From JBFKAV01 sp041621405 (lineage in GTDB: Bacteria > Pseudomonadota > Alphaproteobacteria > Rhodobacterales > Rhodobacteraceae): 5,576 bases of DNA. The notes beneath the pieces are model-generated. The model ran no database searches, was not told where the DNA came from, and was given only the letters and a program-made list of their open reading frames with translations. Every line of letters begins with the position of its first letter. The first letter of the stretch is position 1. Below, piece after piece: positions 1 through 5,404 of the stretch. The translations under genes were made by a program, and so were the position numbers. The stretch spans positions 1 through 5,576 of the forward strand of contig JBFKAV010000199.1 of assembly GCA_041621405.1 (NCBI GenBank), written 5' to 3'.

Positions 1-601
1 CCGTCTATGGCCCGCCGAAGACGCTCTACAACCGGTTCGTCCGCTGGTCGCGCATGGGCGTGTTCGCCCGGATCTTCGTCGACCTGGCGCAGCCGGGGCC
101 GGATGGCGACACGATCATGGTCGACAGCACCCACCTGAAGGCCCACCGCACGGCGGCAAGCCTCTCAAAAGGGGGACTCGCCCGAGAGCGATCGGACGGA
201 CCAAGGGCGGGCTAAACTCGAAGCTGCACATGGTCTGCGACCGGCTCGGGCGGCCGCTGACCTTCTTCCTGTCGCCGGGGCAGATGAGCGACGCGAAAGG
301 CGCGCTGGCCCTGCTGAGCGCGCTACCGCCCGCCACGGTCCTCCTGGCAAACAAGGGCTACAATGCCGACTGGTTCCGCGAAGCCCTTGATGACAAGGGG
401 ATCGCCGCCTGCATCCCGGCTCGGCGCGGACGGAAGAACCCCGCCAGCCACGATCCCAAGCTCTACAAGCAGCGCCACCGGATAGAAAACCTCTTCGCTC
501 GCCTCAAGGACTGGCGCCGGATCGCCACCCGCTACGACAGATGCGGCGAGCTGTTTCTCTCCGCCATCTGCATCGCCGCAACCGTCATGTTCTGGTCGTG
601 A
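1..601 (+). CDS. IS5-family transposase, two frames joined by -1 frameshift, 5' partial, probably inactive
   Basis: This is a DDE transposase that would cut and join the IS ends. The first frame enters at base 3 and stops at TAA 213-215. It carries the first catalytic Asp in VDST (codon 123-125). The second frame is open from base 2 through TGA 599-601. After the shift it reads RTKGGLNSKLHMVCD and ends with the HRIEN motif, whose catalytic Glu is codon 485-487. The expected middle motif is ADxGYDADW, but here it reads ANKGYNADW: codons 350-352 (AAC) and 362-364 (AAT) encode Asn where the family has Asp. The first of these is the expected second metal-binding Asp, so this copy is probably catalytically dead. 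The N-terminus is missing only because the window starts inside the gene. The ATG at 230 is an internal Met, not a plausible independent start. Confidence 0.82.
   Translation, partial: RLWPAEDALQPVRPLVAHGRVRPDLRRPGAAGAGWRHDHGRQHPPEGPPHGGKPLKRGTRPRAIGRTKGGLNSKLHMVCDRLGRPLTFFLSPGQMSDAKGALALLSALPPATVLLANKGYNADWFREALDDKGIAACIPARRGRKNPASHDPKLYKQRHRIENLFARLKDWRRIATRYDRCGELFLSAICIAATVMFWS
167..173 (+). other. Putative -1 ribosomal frameshift site of the transposase
   Basis: The heptamer A_AAA_GGG sits where the two transposase frames overlap. Zero-frame codons are TCA AAA GGG GGA. Slipping back one base re-pairs AAA on AAA and leads directly into the frame that encodes the conserved RTKGGLNSKLH block. 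Programmed -1 shifting is known for IS427-group elements. The overlap of the two open frames (2-215) fits that model. A random frameshift mutation in the G5 run at 171-175 would look similar, so programming is likely but not shown. Confidence 0.6.
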
Positions 602-612
602 GTCCTGACCCT

Positions 613-860
613 AGGACCTCGCCTTCGTGATCCACTGCCTCCTCATTATGCGCCAGCACCTTGGCCGCCTCCCTCAACATCCATGCCCCAGACGGCAGCT
701 CGGCCACTTCCACACCGTCGGCCCAAATACCCTGAGCCCACGCCAATCGGTCATCCGGCAGAACGTCCTCAAGCCTGTCCTTACGGCCTCGGCGATTGGG
801 AATTGCTTGGTTACCCCGGATGTTACCCCACGCAGATCCCGCCCCAAAAGAGAGGAGCAA
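613..860 (-). pseudogene. Hypothetical ORF interrupted by the IS end
   Basis: A minus-strand frame of about 82 codons runs toward the IS. It then continues for a few IS-derived codons to a stop at 585-587. A TTG at 858-860 is the first listed start, but no convincing Shine-Dalgarno sequence supports it. The part from about 795 down to 613 looks most protein-like (RRGRKDRLEDVLPDD, then GAWMLREAAKVLAHNEEAV) and is hydrophilic with a probable C-terminal helix. I do not recognise the family. Its position directly downstream of a tRNA 3' end and pointing away from it is where a site-specific integrase often lies, but no integrase motif is visible. Base composition is less GC-rich than in the flanking chromosomal genes, which suggests acquired DNA. 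The remainder would lie beyond the IS, left of the window. Confidence 0.4.
810..829. repeat. Short direct repeat of GTTACCCC
   Basis: The 8-mer GTTACCCC occurs at 810-817 and again at 822-829, a 12-bp period (GGGGTAAC on the minus strand). It falls in the low-complexity start of the interrupted minus-strand frame, about 70 bp from the tRNA 3' end. It could be a protein-binding pair or a chance in-phase repeat. Nothing else in the sequence assigns a role. Confidence 0.35.
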
Positions 861-894
861 GCCATCTCTAAGCGTTTGATATTGTTTTGTTAAG

Positions 895-969
895 TGGCTC
901 CGGCGGTAGGGATCGAACCTACGACCAATTGATTAACAGTCAACTGCTCTACCGCTGAGCTACGCCGGA
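895..969 (-). tRNA. tRNA-Asn (anticodon GTT)
   Basis: A complete cloverleaf can be folded by eye on the minus strand. The acceptor stem TCCGGCG pairs with CGCCGGA, and the D arm is GCTC/GAGC. The anticodon stem GTTGA/TCAAT has one G-U pair and encloses loop CTGTTAA, giving anticodon GTT. The T arm is GTAGG/CCTAC with loop TTCGATC. The discriminator base is G and the CCA end is encoded (895-897). The 75-nt length is standard. It decodes AAC/AAU. Its 3' end faces the IS-bearing accessory segment, so it may serve as an integration site. No T-rich terminator hairpin is visible downstream. Confidence 0.97.
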
Positions 970-980
970 ACACGGGAGGG

Positions 981-1009
981 CGTATAGCAAGCCGCTCCGG
1001 AAGCGTCTA
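981..1009 (-). promoter_or_regulatory. Putative sigma-70 promoter of tRNA-Asn
   Basis: On the minus strand TAGACG (1004-1009) and TATACG (981-986) are separated by 17 bp. They match the -35 and -10 consensus at four of six positions each. Transcription would start around 974, a few bases before the mature tRNA 5' end at 969. The position strengthens the call. The -35 match alone would be weak in such GC-rich DNA. Confidence 0.5.
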
Positions 1010-1105
1010 GAGGGATCTGGCCGGCGCATGGGGGCCTCGCAGTCGCAACAGCGAAGCGGTGCCGGCTGAGAGATTACGGAAGGTATACATGAGGTTAACG
1101 GATTG

Positions 1106-1990
1106 TCAGCCGCGCACGAATCCGACGTCCACGCCGGGCGGTCCGTCGGGTTTCGCCATGCCCCGCTCGGAGAGGTAGAGCAGATGCGCGAAGACATTGC
1201 GAGCGGCCGCGGGCAGCAGGGCTGGCGGTGTGTCGGTGTAGATCATTCGCGCCAATGCCGCGGCGGTTTGCGGGCGTGGGCCGAGCGCATCGTGCACCGC
1301 CGCGTCGCGCGCCCTGCGGTGCGCCGCAAGTTCGGCGATGCGTGCCGCGGGATCGCGAATCTCGGGCCCGTGGCCGGGTAGCAGGACCCGCGCCTTCAGT
1401 GCAGCGAGGCGGTCGAGCGAGGCCATGTACGCCCCCATGTCGCCGTCAGGCGGCGAGACGATGGTGGTGGACCAGCCCATCACGTGGTCGCCGCTGAAGA
1501 CGGTCTCGCCGAATGCGAATGCGAGGTGCGTACCGAGATGCCCCGGCGTCGCCACCGCCTCGACCTGCCAGCGCTCGTCCGCCAGCACCTGGCCATCGGC
1601 AAGCCGCTCGTCGGGCGCGAACGCGTGGTCCAGCCCCTCTCCACCTGCCGCAAGCTCGGTCGCGGCCAGCGCTTGCATCGAAGCGCTGCGGCCCTCGGTG
1701 GCCCTGCCGGCGGCATAGACCCGGGCGCCGGTGACCTCGGCCAGGACAGGGGCAAGGCCGGAATGGTCGAGATGGGCATGGGTGACGAGGATCGCCGCCA
1801 CCTCCCCGCCGGGGCCGAGGGCGGCAAGAATCGCGTCGAGATGCGCTGGGATCGCCGGGCCCGGATCGATCACCGCCACTCGACCTTCGCCCAGGATGTA
1901 GCTGTTGGTGCCACGGAACGTGAGCGGCGAAGGATTGGGCGCCAAGACCCGTCTCACCCCCTCCGCGATCTCGTCCACCGCGCCCGCCAT
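1106..1990 (-). CDS. MBL-fold metallo-hydrolase, LACTB2-like, with C-terminal winged-helix region
   Basis: This is a probable cytoplasmic metal-dependent hydrolase of 294 aa in the metallo-beta-lactamase superfamily. Visible metal ligands are the THAHLDH motif (H71, H73, D75, H76), H151 in TPGH, D168 in SGDH and H207 in LPGHGP. A C-terminal segment (about 215-285) has the features of the winged helix that follows the MBL domain in LACTB2-type proteins. There is no signal peptide. Start 1990 is chosen because an AGGAAGG Shine-Dalgarno sequence lies about 6-8 nt upstream. An extension to 2050 would overlap the divergent kinase gene and adds only a low-complexity Gly/Glu stretch. Members of this family act on diverse thioesters, nucleic acids or metabolites, so the substrate is not predictable here; a true beta-lactamase is unlikely. 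The gene is transcribed toward the tRNA and is divergent from the kinase, with 40 bp between start codons. Confidence 0.9.
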   Translation of the reverse strand: MAGAVDEIAEGVRRVLAPNPSPLTFRGTNSYILGEGRVAVIDPGPAIPAHLDAILAALGPGGEVAAILVTHAHLDHSGLAPVLAEVTGARVYAAGRATEGRSASMQALAATELAAGGEGLDHAFAPDERLADGQVLADERWQVEAVATPGHLGTHLAFAFGETVFSGDHVMGWSTTIVSPPDGDMGAYMASLDRLAALKARVLLPGHGPEIRDPAARIAELAAHRRARDAAVHDALGPRPQTAAALARMIYTDTPPALLPAAARNVFAHLLYLSERGMAKPDGPPGVDVGFVRG

Positions 1991-2030
1991 CGGCCCTTCC
2001 TCTCCCCTACCGCCCCCGCTAGCTTTAGCC

Positions 2031-3350
2031 ATGCTCTTCCGATGGCTCAAACGCTTCCTGCCGCGCGGCCTCTATGGCCGGGCGACGCTGATCCTTCTGG
2101 TGCCTGTGGTCGCGATCCAGCTGGTCGTTTCGGTCGCCTTCCTGCAGCGGCATTTCGACCAGGTGACGGAGCAGATGACGCGTAGCGTGGCAATCCCGCT
2201 CGGCTTTCTGCTGACCGAGATAGATGCCGCACCGGACGTCGATGCCGCCCGCGCACTGGGCGCCGAACTCGGCTCCAGACTGGGCATTGGCGTCGCGCTC
2301 CCCGGGTCGGAGGTAAAGGCCAGCCGGCGGTTCTACGATCTCTCCGGGCGTAGCGTGATCCGCACCATGTATGACGCCCTGCCGTCGGTAACGGCGATCG
2401 ATCTCGGCGGCGATTCCCGCTTCGTGCGCCTCGGCGTCGGCACCGCCTGGGGTCCGGCCGAGATCGTGTTCCGCCGCGCCCGTGTCTCTGCCTCGAACCC
2501 GCACCAGTTGCTGGTTCTCATGGTCTTTGCGGGGGTCCTGCTGACGGCAATCGCCTTCGTCTTCCTGCGCAATCAGCTGAGGCCGATCGCGCGGCTCGCG
2601 GATGCCGCCGAGGCCTATGGACGGGGCCGCATCCTGTCCTACCGCCCGCGCGGCGCCACCGAGGTCCGCGCCGCCGGCGCCGCCTTCCTCGACATGCGCG
2701 CCCGGATCGATCGCGCGCGCGAGCAGCGCACGCTGCTCTTGTCGGGCGTGAGCCACGACCTGCGCACGCCGCTCACCCGATTGCGCCTTGGCCTCTCGCT
2801 GGCCGAGGACAGCGAGGAAACACGCGCGATGCGGCGCGACGTGGACGACATGCAGCGGATGCTGGACGACATCCTCGATTTCGCCCGCGGCGAGGCGTCG
2901 GGCGAGGCCGAGCCGACGGTTCCGGCCGAGATCGCCCGGCGGGTGGCCGGTAACGCGCGGCGAATTGGGCGCGAGATCGAGCTCGAGCTTGCTCCGGGCA
3001 GCGACGAGCCACTGTCGATGCGCCCCCGCGCGGTCGAACGCGCATTGGAGAACCTGGTGCAGAACGCCCTGCGTTGCGGAACACGGGTCCGGCTGTCGGT
3101 CGCGGCAGCGCAGGATGGCCTGCGCCTCGTCGTCGAGGACGACGGGCCCGGCATTCCGGTCGATCGGCGCGAGGAGGCGCTGCGCCCGTTCACGCGCCTC
3201 GATCCGGCGCGCAACCAGGACCTGGGGGGCGGTGCCGGCCTGGGGCTGGCGATCGCCCTCGACGTGGCGCGGGGACATGGCGGCACGCTTGCTCTAGGCG
3301 AAAGCGAGGCGCTCGGTGGCCTCTCCGCCGAGCTTTTCCTGCCGCGCTAG
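2031..3350 (+). CDS. envZ: EnvZ-like sensor histidine kinase
   Basis: This is an inner-membrane two-component sensor kinase of 439 aa. A basic N-terminus precedes TM1 (about 18-38). A periplasmic domain of roughly 120 residues follows, then TM2 (about 159-180) and a HAMP linker (to about 232). The H-box SHDLRTPLTRLRL places the phospho-acceptor at His242 and closely resembles that of EnvZ. ATPase-domain boxes follow: N-box ENLVQNAL (E340-N345), G1 DDGPGIP (370-376) and G2 GAGLGLAI (401-408). All key residues are present, so it should be active. The start at 2031 gives the MLFRWLKRFLPRGLYGR N-terminus usual for alphaproteobacterial EnvZ-type kinases. The frame is open upstream to 1905, but that part is antisense to the hydrolase gene. 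No Shine-Dalgarno sequence precedes the ATG. No OmpR-type regulator is in the window, so the partner is unknown. The gene symbol reflects similarity only. Confidence 0.88.
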   Translation: MLFRWLKRFLPRGLYGRATLILLVPVVAIQLVVSVAFLQRHFDQVTEQMTRSVAIPLGFLLTEIDAAPDVDAARALGAELGSRLGIGVALPGSEVKASRRFYDLSGRSVIRTMYDALPSVTAIDLGGDSRFVRLGVGTAWGPAEIVFRRARVSASNPHQLLVLMVFAGVLLTAIAFVFLRNQLRPIARLADAAEAYGRGRILSYRPRGATEVRAAGAAFLDMRARIDRAREQRTLLLSGVSHDLRTPLTRLRLGLSLAEDSEETRAMRRDVDDMQRMLDDILDFARGEASGEAEPTVPAEIARRVAGNARRIGREIELELAPGSDEPLSMRPRAVERALENLVQNALRCGTRVRLSVAAAQDGLRLVVEDDGPGIPVDRREEALRPFTRLDPARNQDLGGGAGLGLAIALDVARGHGGTLALGESEALGGLSAELFLPR

Positions 3351-3392
3351 GAAGGGTCGCAAACACGCACGCCACACCGCCGTCCCATGCTA

Positions 3393-3421
3393 GCGTGGCG
3401 GCAAGTCGCGCTACGCCACGC
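3393..3421. other. Inverted repeat between kinase and ureohydrolase genes
   Basis: GCGTGGCG (3393-3400) and CGCCACGC (3414-3421) form a perfect 8-bp stem around a 13-nt loop. It lies 43 bp after the kinase stop and 12 bp before the AAGGAG Shine-Dalgarno sequence of the next gene. No T-run follows, so it is not a canonical intrinsic terminator. It could be a Rho-assisted terminator, an operator, or a structured leader. Confidence 0.45.
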
Positions 3422-3447
3422 GCGCCAGCTTGAAGGAGCGTACCGAC

Positions 3448-4395
3448 ATGGCCCACGGCTACGAGTCCGGCCGCCTCAATCTGCCCTTCGTCGGCATCTC
3501 CACCTTCGGCAAGTCCCCCTACCAGCCCGACTGGGGCCGGATCGACGCCGACGTCGCCGTGCTGGGCGCACCGTTCGATTTCGGCACCCAGTGGCGCGCC
3601 GGGGCCCGCTTCGGCCCGCGCGCGATCCGCGAGGCCTCGACCCTGTTCTCGTTCGGCCATGCCGGTGCCTACGACCACGAGGATGACGCGACCTATCTCG
3701 AAGGCGTACGCATCGCGGACATCGGTGATGCCGATATCGTCCACACAGATACCCAGACGAGCCATGCCAACATCGAGGCCGCGGTGCGGGCGATCCTGAA
3801 GGCTGGCGCGCTGCCGGTGGTGCTGGGCGGCGACCACTCGGTCAACATCCCTTGCATCAACGCCTTTTCCGAGCGTGGCCCGATCCACATCGTGCAGATC
3901 GACGCTCATCTCGACTTTGTCGACGAGCGCCATGGCGTGCGCTACGGCCACGGCAACCCGATGCGCCGGGCGGCCGAGAAGAGCTACGTGACCGGGCTAT
4001 CGCAGTTCGGCATCCGCAACGTCTCCTCCACCGCGAGAGAGGGCTACACGGCGGCGCGCGAAATGGGCTCCGACATTCTCTCGGTGCGGCAGATCCGCAA
4101 GCTGGGGCTCGAGGCGGTGCTCGAGCGTATCCCCGAGGGCGCGGATTACTACGTGACCATCGACATCGACGGCTTCGACCCCTCGATCGCCCCGGGCACC
4201 GGCACACCCTCGCACGGCGGGTTTCTCTATTACGAGGTGCTGGAGCTGCTCGACGGCCTCAGCAAGCGGGGCAGGGTGGTGGGTGTCGATCTTGTGGAAG
4301 TGGCGCCCGACTACGACCACACCGGCACGACGGCGATCCTCGCCGCGCAGGTGCTCCTCAACTTCATTGGTCGGATCTTCCACAACCGCCGCTGA
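3448..4395 (+). CDS. speB: Arginase-family ureohydrolase, agmatinase-like
   Basis: This is a cytoplasmic binuclear manganese hydrolase of 315 aa that releases urea from a guanidino compound. Agmatine to putrescine is the default family assignment. All six metal ligands can be read: H130 in GGDHS, D152, H154 and D156 in DAHLDF, and D239 and D241 in TIDIDGFDP. The PGTGTPSHGG loop follows the last motif. Length is typical of agmatinases. Start 3448 has AAGGAG nine bases upstream; a TTG at 3430 precedes that site and is unlikely. The substrate-loop segment YGHGNPMRRA differs from E. coli SpeB, and related enzymes use guanidinobutyrate, guanidinopropionate or guanidine. The symbol is therefore family-level only. 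It follows the kinase gene by 97 bp on the same strand and converges on a decarboxylase remnant five bases downstream. Confidence 0.88.
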   Translation: MAHGYESGRLNLPFVGISTFGKSPYQPDWGRIDADVAVLGAPFDFGTQWRAGARFGPRAIREASTLFSFGHAGAYDHEDDATYLEGVRIADIGDADIVHTDTQTSHANIEAAVRAILKAGALPVVLGGDHSVNIPCINAFSERGPIHIVQIDAHLDFVDERHGVRYGHGNPMRRAAEKSYVTGLSQFGIRNVSSTAREGYTAAREMGSDILSVRQIRKLGLEAVLERIPEGADYYVTIDIDGFDPSIAPGTGTPSHGGFLYYEVLELLDGLSKRGRVVGVDLVEVAPDYDHTGTTAILAAQVLLNFIGRIFHNRR

Positions 4396-4400
4396 TTCGG

Positions 4401-4566
4401 TCAAAGGGCCTCGGCCATCAGGTCGGGCAGCAGCATCGCTTCCTCGCGGGTCGTCGCCCAGCCGCCGACCGCGACGCGGATCACGAAGCCGCGGTCGACA
4501 CGGTTCAGGGTGAGGGAGACGCGGCTCGTCGTCGCCGAGGCGGTGGATGAGCGTCTCGGTGGCCGC
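4401..4566 (-). pseudogene. Frameshifted 3' remnant of a PLP-dependent decarboxylase
   Basis: Minus-strand translation ends with FVIRVAVGGWATTREEAM then LLPDLMAEAL and a stop at 4401-4403. This matches residue by residue the C-terminus of the decarboxylase at the right edge of the window (about 33 of 51 positions identical by eye). Upstream the homology continues in a different frame (AATETLIHRLGDD, about 4528-4566), so one extra base lies near 4522-4527. No decarboxylase body can follow, because the outer-membrane protein gene occupies the space where some 1.2 kb of coding sequence would be needed. The comparison stops at 4566 only because the intact copy runs off the window. The remnant may extend a little further right. 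It is a dead 3' fragment and would not be translated. Confidence 0.8.
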
Positions 4567-4647
4567 GTCTCCCGCGGCGGGCGCGGGGGAGAAACCTCCC
4601 GCGCCGGCGGACCTCCGCGCGCCCGGGCCCTGCGACAACGTGCGAGT

Positions 4648-4675
4648 TTCAGAATCCTCCGGATTGCGGCATAAT
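4648..4675 (+). promoter_or_regulatory. Putative promoter of the outer-membrane protein gene
   Basis: TTCAGA (4648-4653) and CATAAT (4670-4675) are separated by 16 bp. They match the sigma-70 -35 and -10 consensus at four and five of six positions. The site lies in a locally AT-richer patch of otherwise very GC-rich DNA. It would give a leader of roughly 100 nt carrying the hairpin at 4717-4750. No other comparable promoter is evident between the decarboxylase remnant and the gene. Confidence 0.5.
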
Positions 4676-4716
4676 GGATTTGTGACGCCATGCGCCCCTA
4701 CCGTGGCGCCGGCATC

Positions 4717-4761
4717 GCCGGACCGGAAGCGATTCAGGCTGCGGTCCGGCAAATTTTATTT
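4717..4761 (+). terminator. Terminator-like hairpin in the outer-membrane gene leader
   Basis: GCCGGACCG (4717-4725) and CGGTCCGGC (4742-4750) form a perfect 9-bp GC-rich stem with a 16-nt loop. AAATTTTATTT follows immediately (4751-4761). The shape is that of an intrinsic terminator, although the three As before the Ts and the large loop weaken it. It lies 24 bp before the start codon at 4786. It could stop read-through from upstream, act as an attenuator in the leader, or stabilise the mRNA. A transcript from the putative promoter at 4648-4675 would have to pass through it. Confidence 0.55.
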
Positions 4762-4785
4762 GCGCTCACCTGGAAGGATTTAGGC

Positions 4786-5373
4786 ATGAAACCCTTTGCA
4801 ATCGCGGCTCTCGCCGCTGCCGTCGCTACCCCTGCCCTGGCCGCCGGGCCGACCCCAGTCGAATCTGCCCCGGTCGTGATGGCCGCCCCGGCGCCCCCGC
4901 CGGGCTACGACTGGACCGGTTTCTACGCCGGCGCCCAGATCGGCTACGGCGACTTCGGCGCCAATACGGGCATCCCCAACGCCAACGGCACGATCTACGG
5001 TGTCCACGCCGGCTACATGTGGGACATGGGAACTTGGGTTTGGGGCATCGAGGGCGACTACGACGGCGCCGACGTCACCTTCGTCACCGGCGAGGACGTC
5101 GACTACGTTGCCCGGCTGAAGTTCCGCGCGGGCTACGACGCCGGCCGCACGCTGATCTACGCAACGGCTGGGCCGGCCTGGATGAAGGTGTCGAACGCGG
5201 GCGTCGACCTCAGCGACGGTGGCTGGTTCGCGGGCGTGGGCCTCGGCACCGCTCTCGGCAACCAGTGGATCGTCGGGGCCGAAGTCCTGGCCCACCAGTT
5301 CGACAACTTCGATGGCACTGGAGTCGACCTCGACGCCACGACGGCGACGCTGCGGGCCTCTTTCCGGTTCTGA
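4786..5373 (+). CDS. Small outer-membrane beta-barrel protein (OMP_b-brl / Omp25-like)
   Basis: This 195-aa exported protein is predicted to form an 8-stranded barrel in the outer membrane. A Sec signal peptide is clear: MKPF, a hydrophobic Ala-rich core, and ATPALA with probable cleavage after Ala19 or Ala20. A Pro/Ala-rich linker (about 22-39) leads to YDWTGFYAGAQIGYG, the hallmark first strand of this family in alphaproteobacteria. Alternating aromatic/Gly strands follow, and the protein ends in RASFRF with the C-terminal Phe recognised by the BAM machinery. Start 4786 has AAGGA seven bases upstream and begins exactly at the signal peptide. An ATG at 4690 would add 32 residues ahead of the signal peptide and is rejected. 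Likely roles are envelope integrity or surface exposure; no enzymatic function is suggested. It converges on the decarboxylase gene with 31 bp between stop codons. Confidence 0.87.
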   Translation: MKPFAIAALAAAVATPALAAGPTPVESAPVVMAAPAPPPGYDWTGFYAGAQIGYGDFGANTGIPNANGTIYGVHAGYMWDMGTWVWGIEGDYDGADVTFVTGEDVDYVARLKFRAGYDAGRTLIYATAGPAWMKVSNAGVDLSDGGWFAGVGLGTALGNQWIVGAEVLAHQFDNFDGTGVDLDATTATLRASFRF

Positions 5374-5404
5374 TTCCGGGCAGGCGGCGCGGGAGGTGGG
5401 GCGC

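Larger units (their letters stand above)
1..612 (+). mobile_element. IS5-family (IS427-like) insertion sequence, right part
   Basis: This is the right-hand part of an IS5-family element. The transposase reading frames run from the window edge to a TGA at 599-601, and the left end lies outside the window. The family call rests on the two-frame transposase with a -1 shift and on the IGRTKGGLNSKLH and HRIENLFARLKDW blocks, both typical of the IS427 subgroup. The right terminus is placed at about 612, where the bases just after the stop (GTCCTGACCCTA) resemble terminal repeats of this subgroup. A CTAG at 611-614 could be a target-site copy, because the family prefers YTAR-like targets. The exact end cannot be proved without the left repeat. 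The element appears to have landed in the minus-strand reading frame that follows it. Confidence 0.8.

Noticed and set aside
627..893. Plus-strand open frame of 88 codons between the IS and the tRNA
   Set aside because: Its composition is not protein-like (His/Pro/Arg-rich), and the opposite strand gives a more coding-like frame.
1905..2030. N-terminal extension of the kinase to an upstream ATG
   Set aside because: The added residues are antisense to the hydrolase gene and do not look like a kinase N-terminus. The family-typical start is at 2031.
2025..3278. Minus-strand open frame of 417 codons opposite the kinase
   Set aside because: It is antisense to a motif-complete histidine kinase and shows no recognisable domain; long antisense frames are expected in such GC-rich coding DNA.
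3190..3951. Minus-strand open frame of 253 codons spanning the kinase end and ureohydrolase start
   Set aside because: It is a shadow frame across two well-supported plus-strand genes and the gap between them, with no motif of its own.
3997..4752. Minus-strand open frame of 251 codons over the ureohydrolase 3' end and the decarboxylase remnant
   Set aside because: Mostly antisense to the ureohydrolase. Only the short piece near 4528-4566 is meaningful, as the out-of-frame part of the decarboxylase remnant.
4780..5295. Minus-strand open frame of 171 codons opposite the outer-membrane protein
   Set aside because: It is antisense to a gene with a clear signal peptide, barrel strands and C-terminal Phe.
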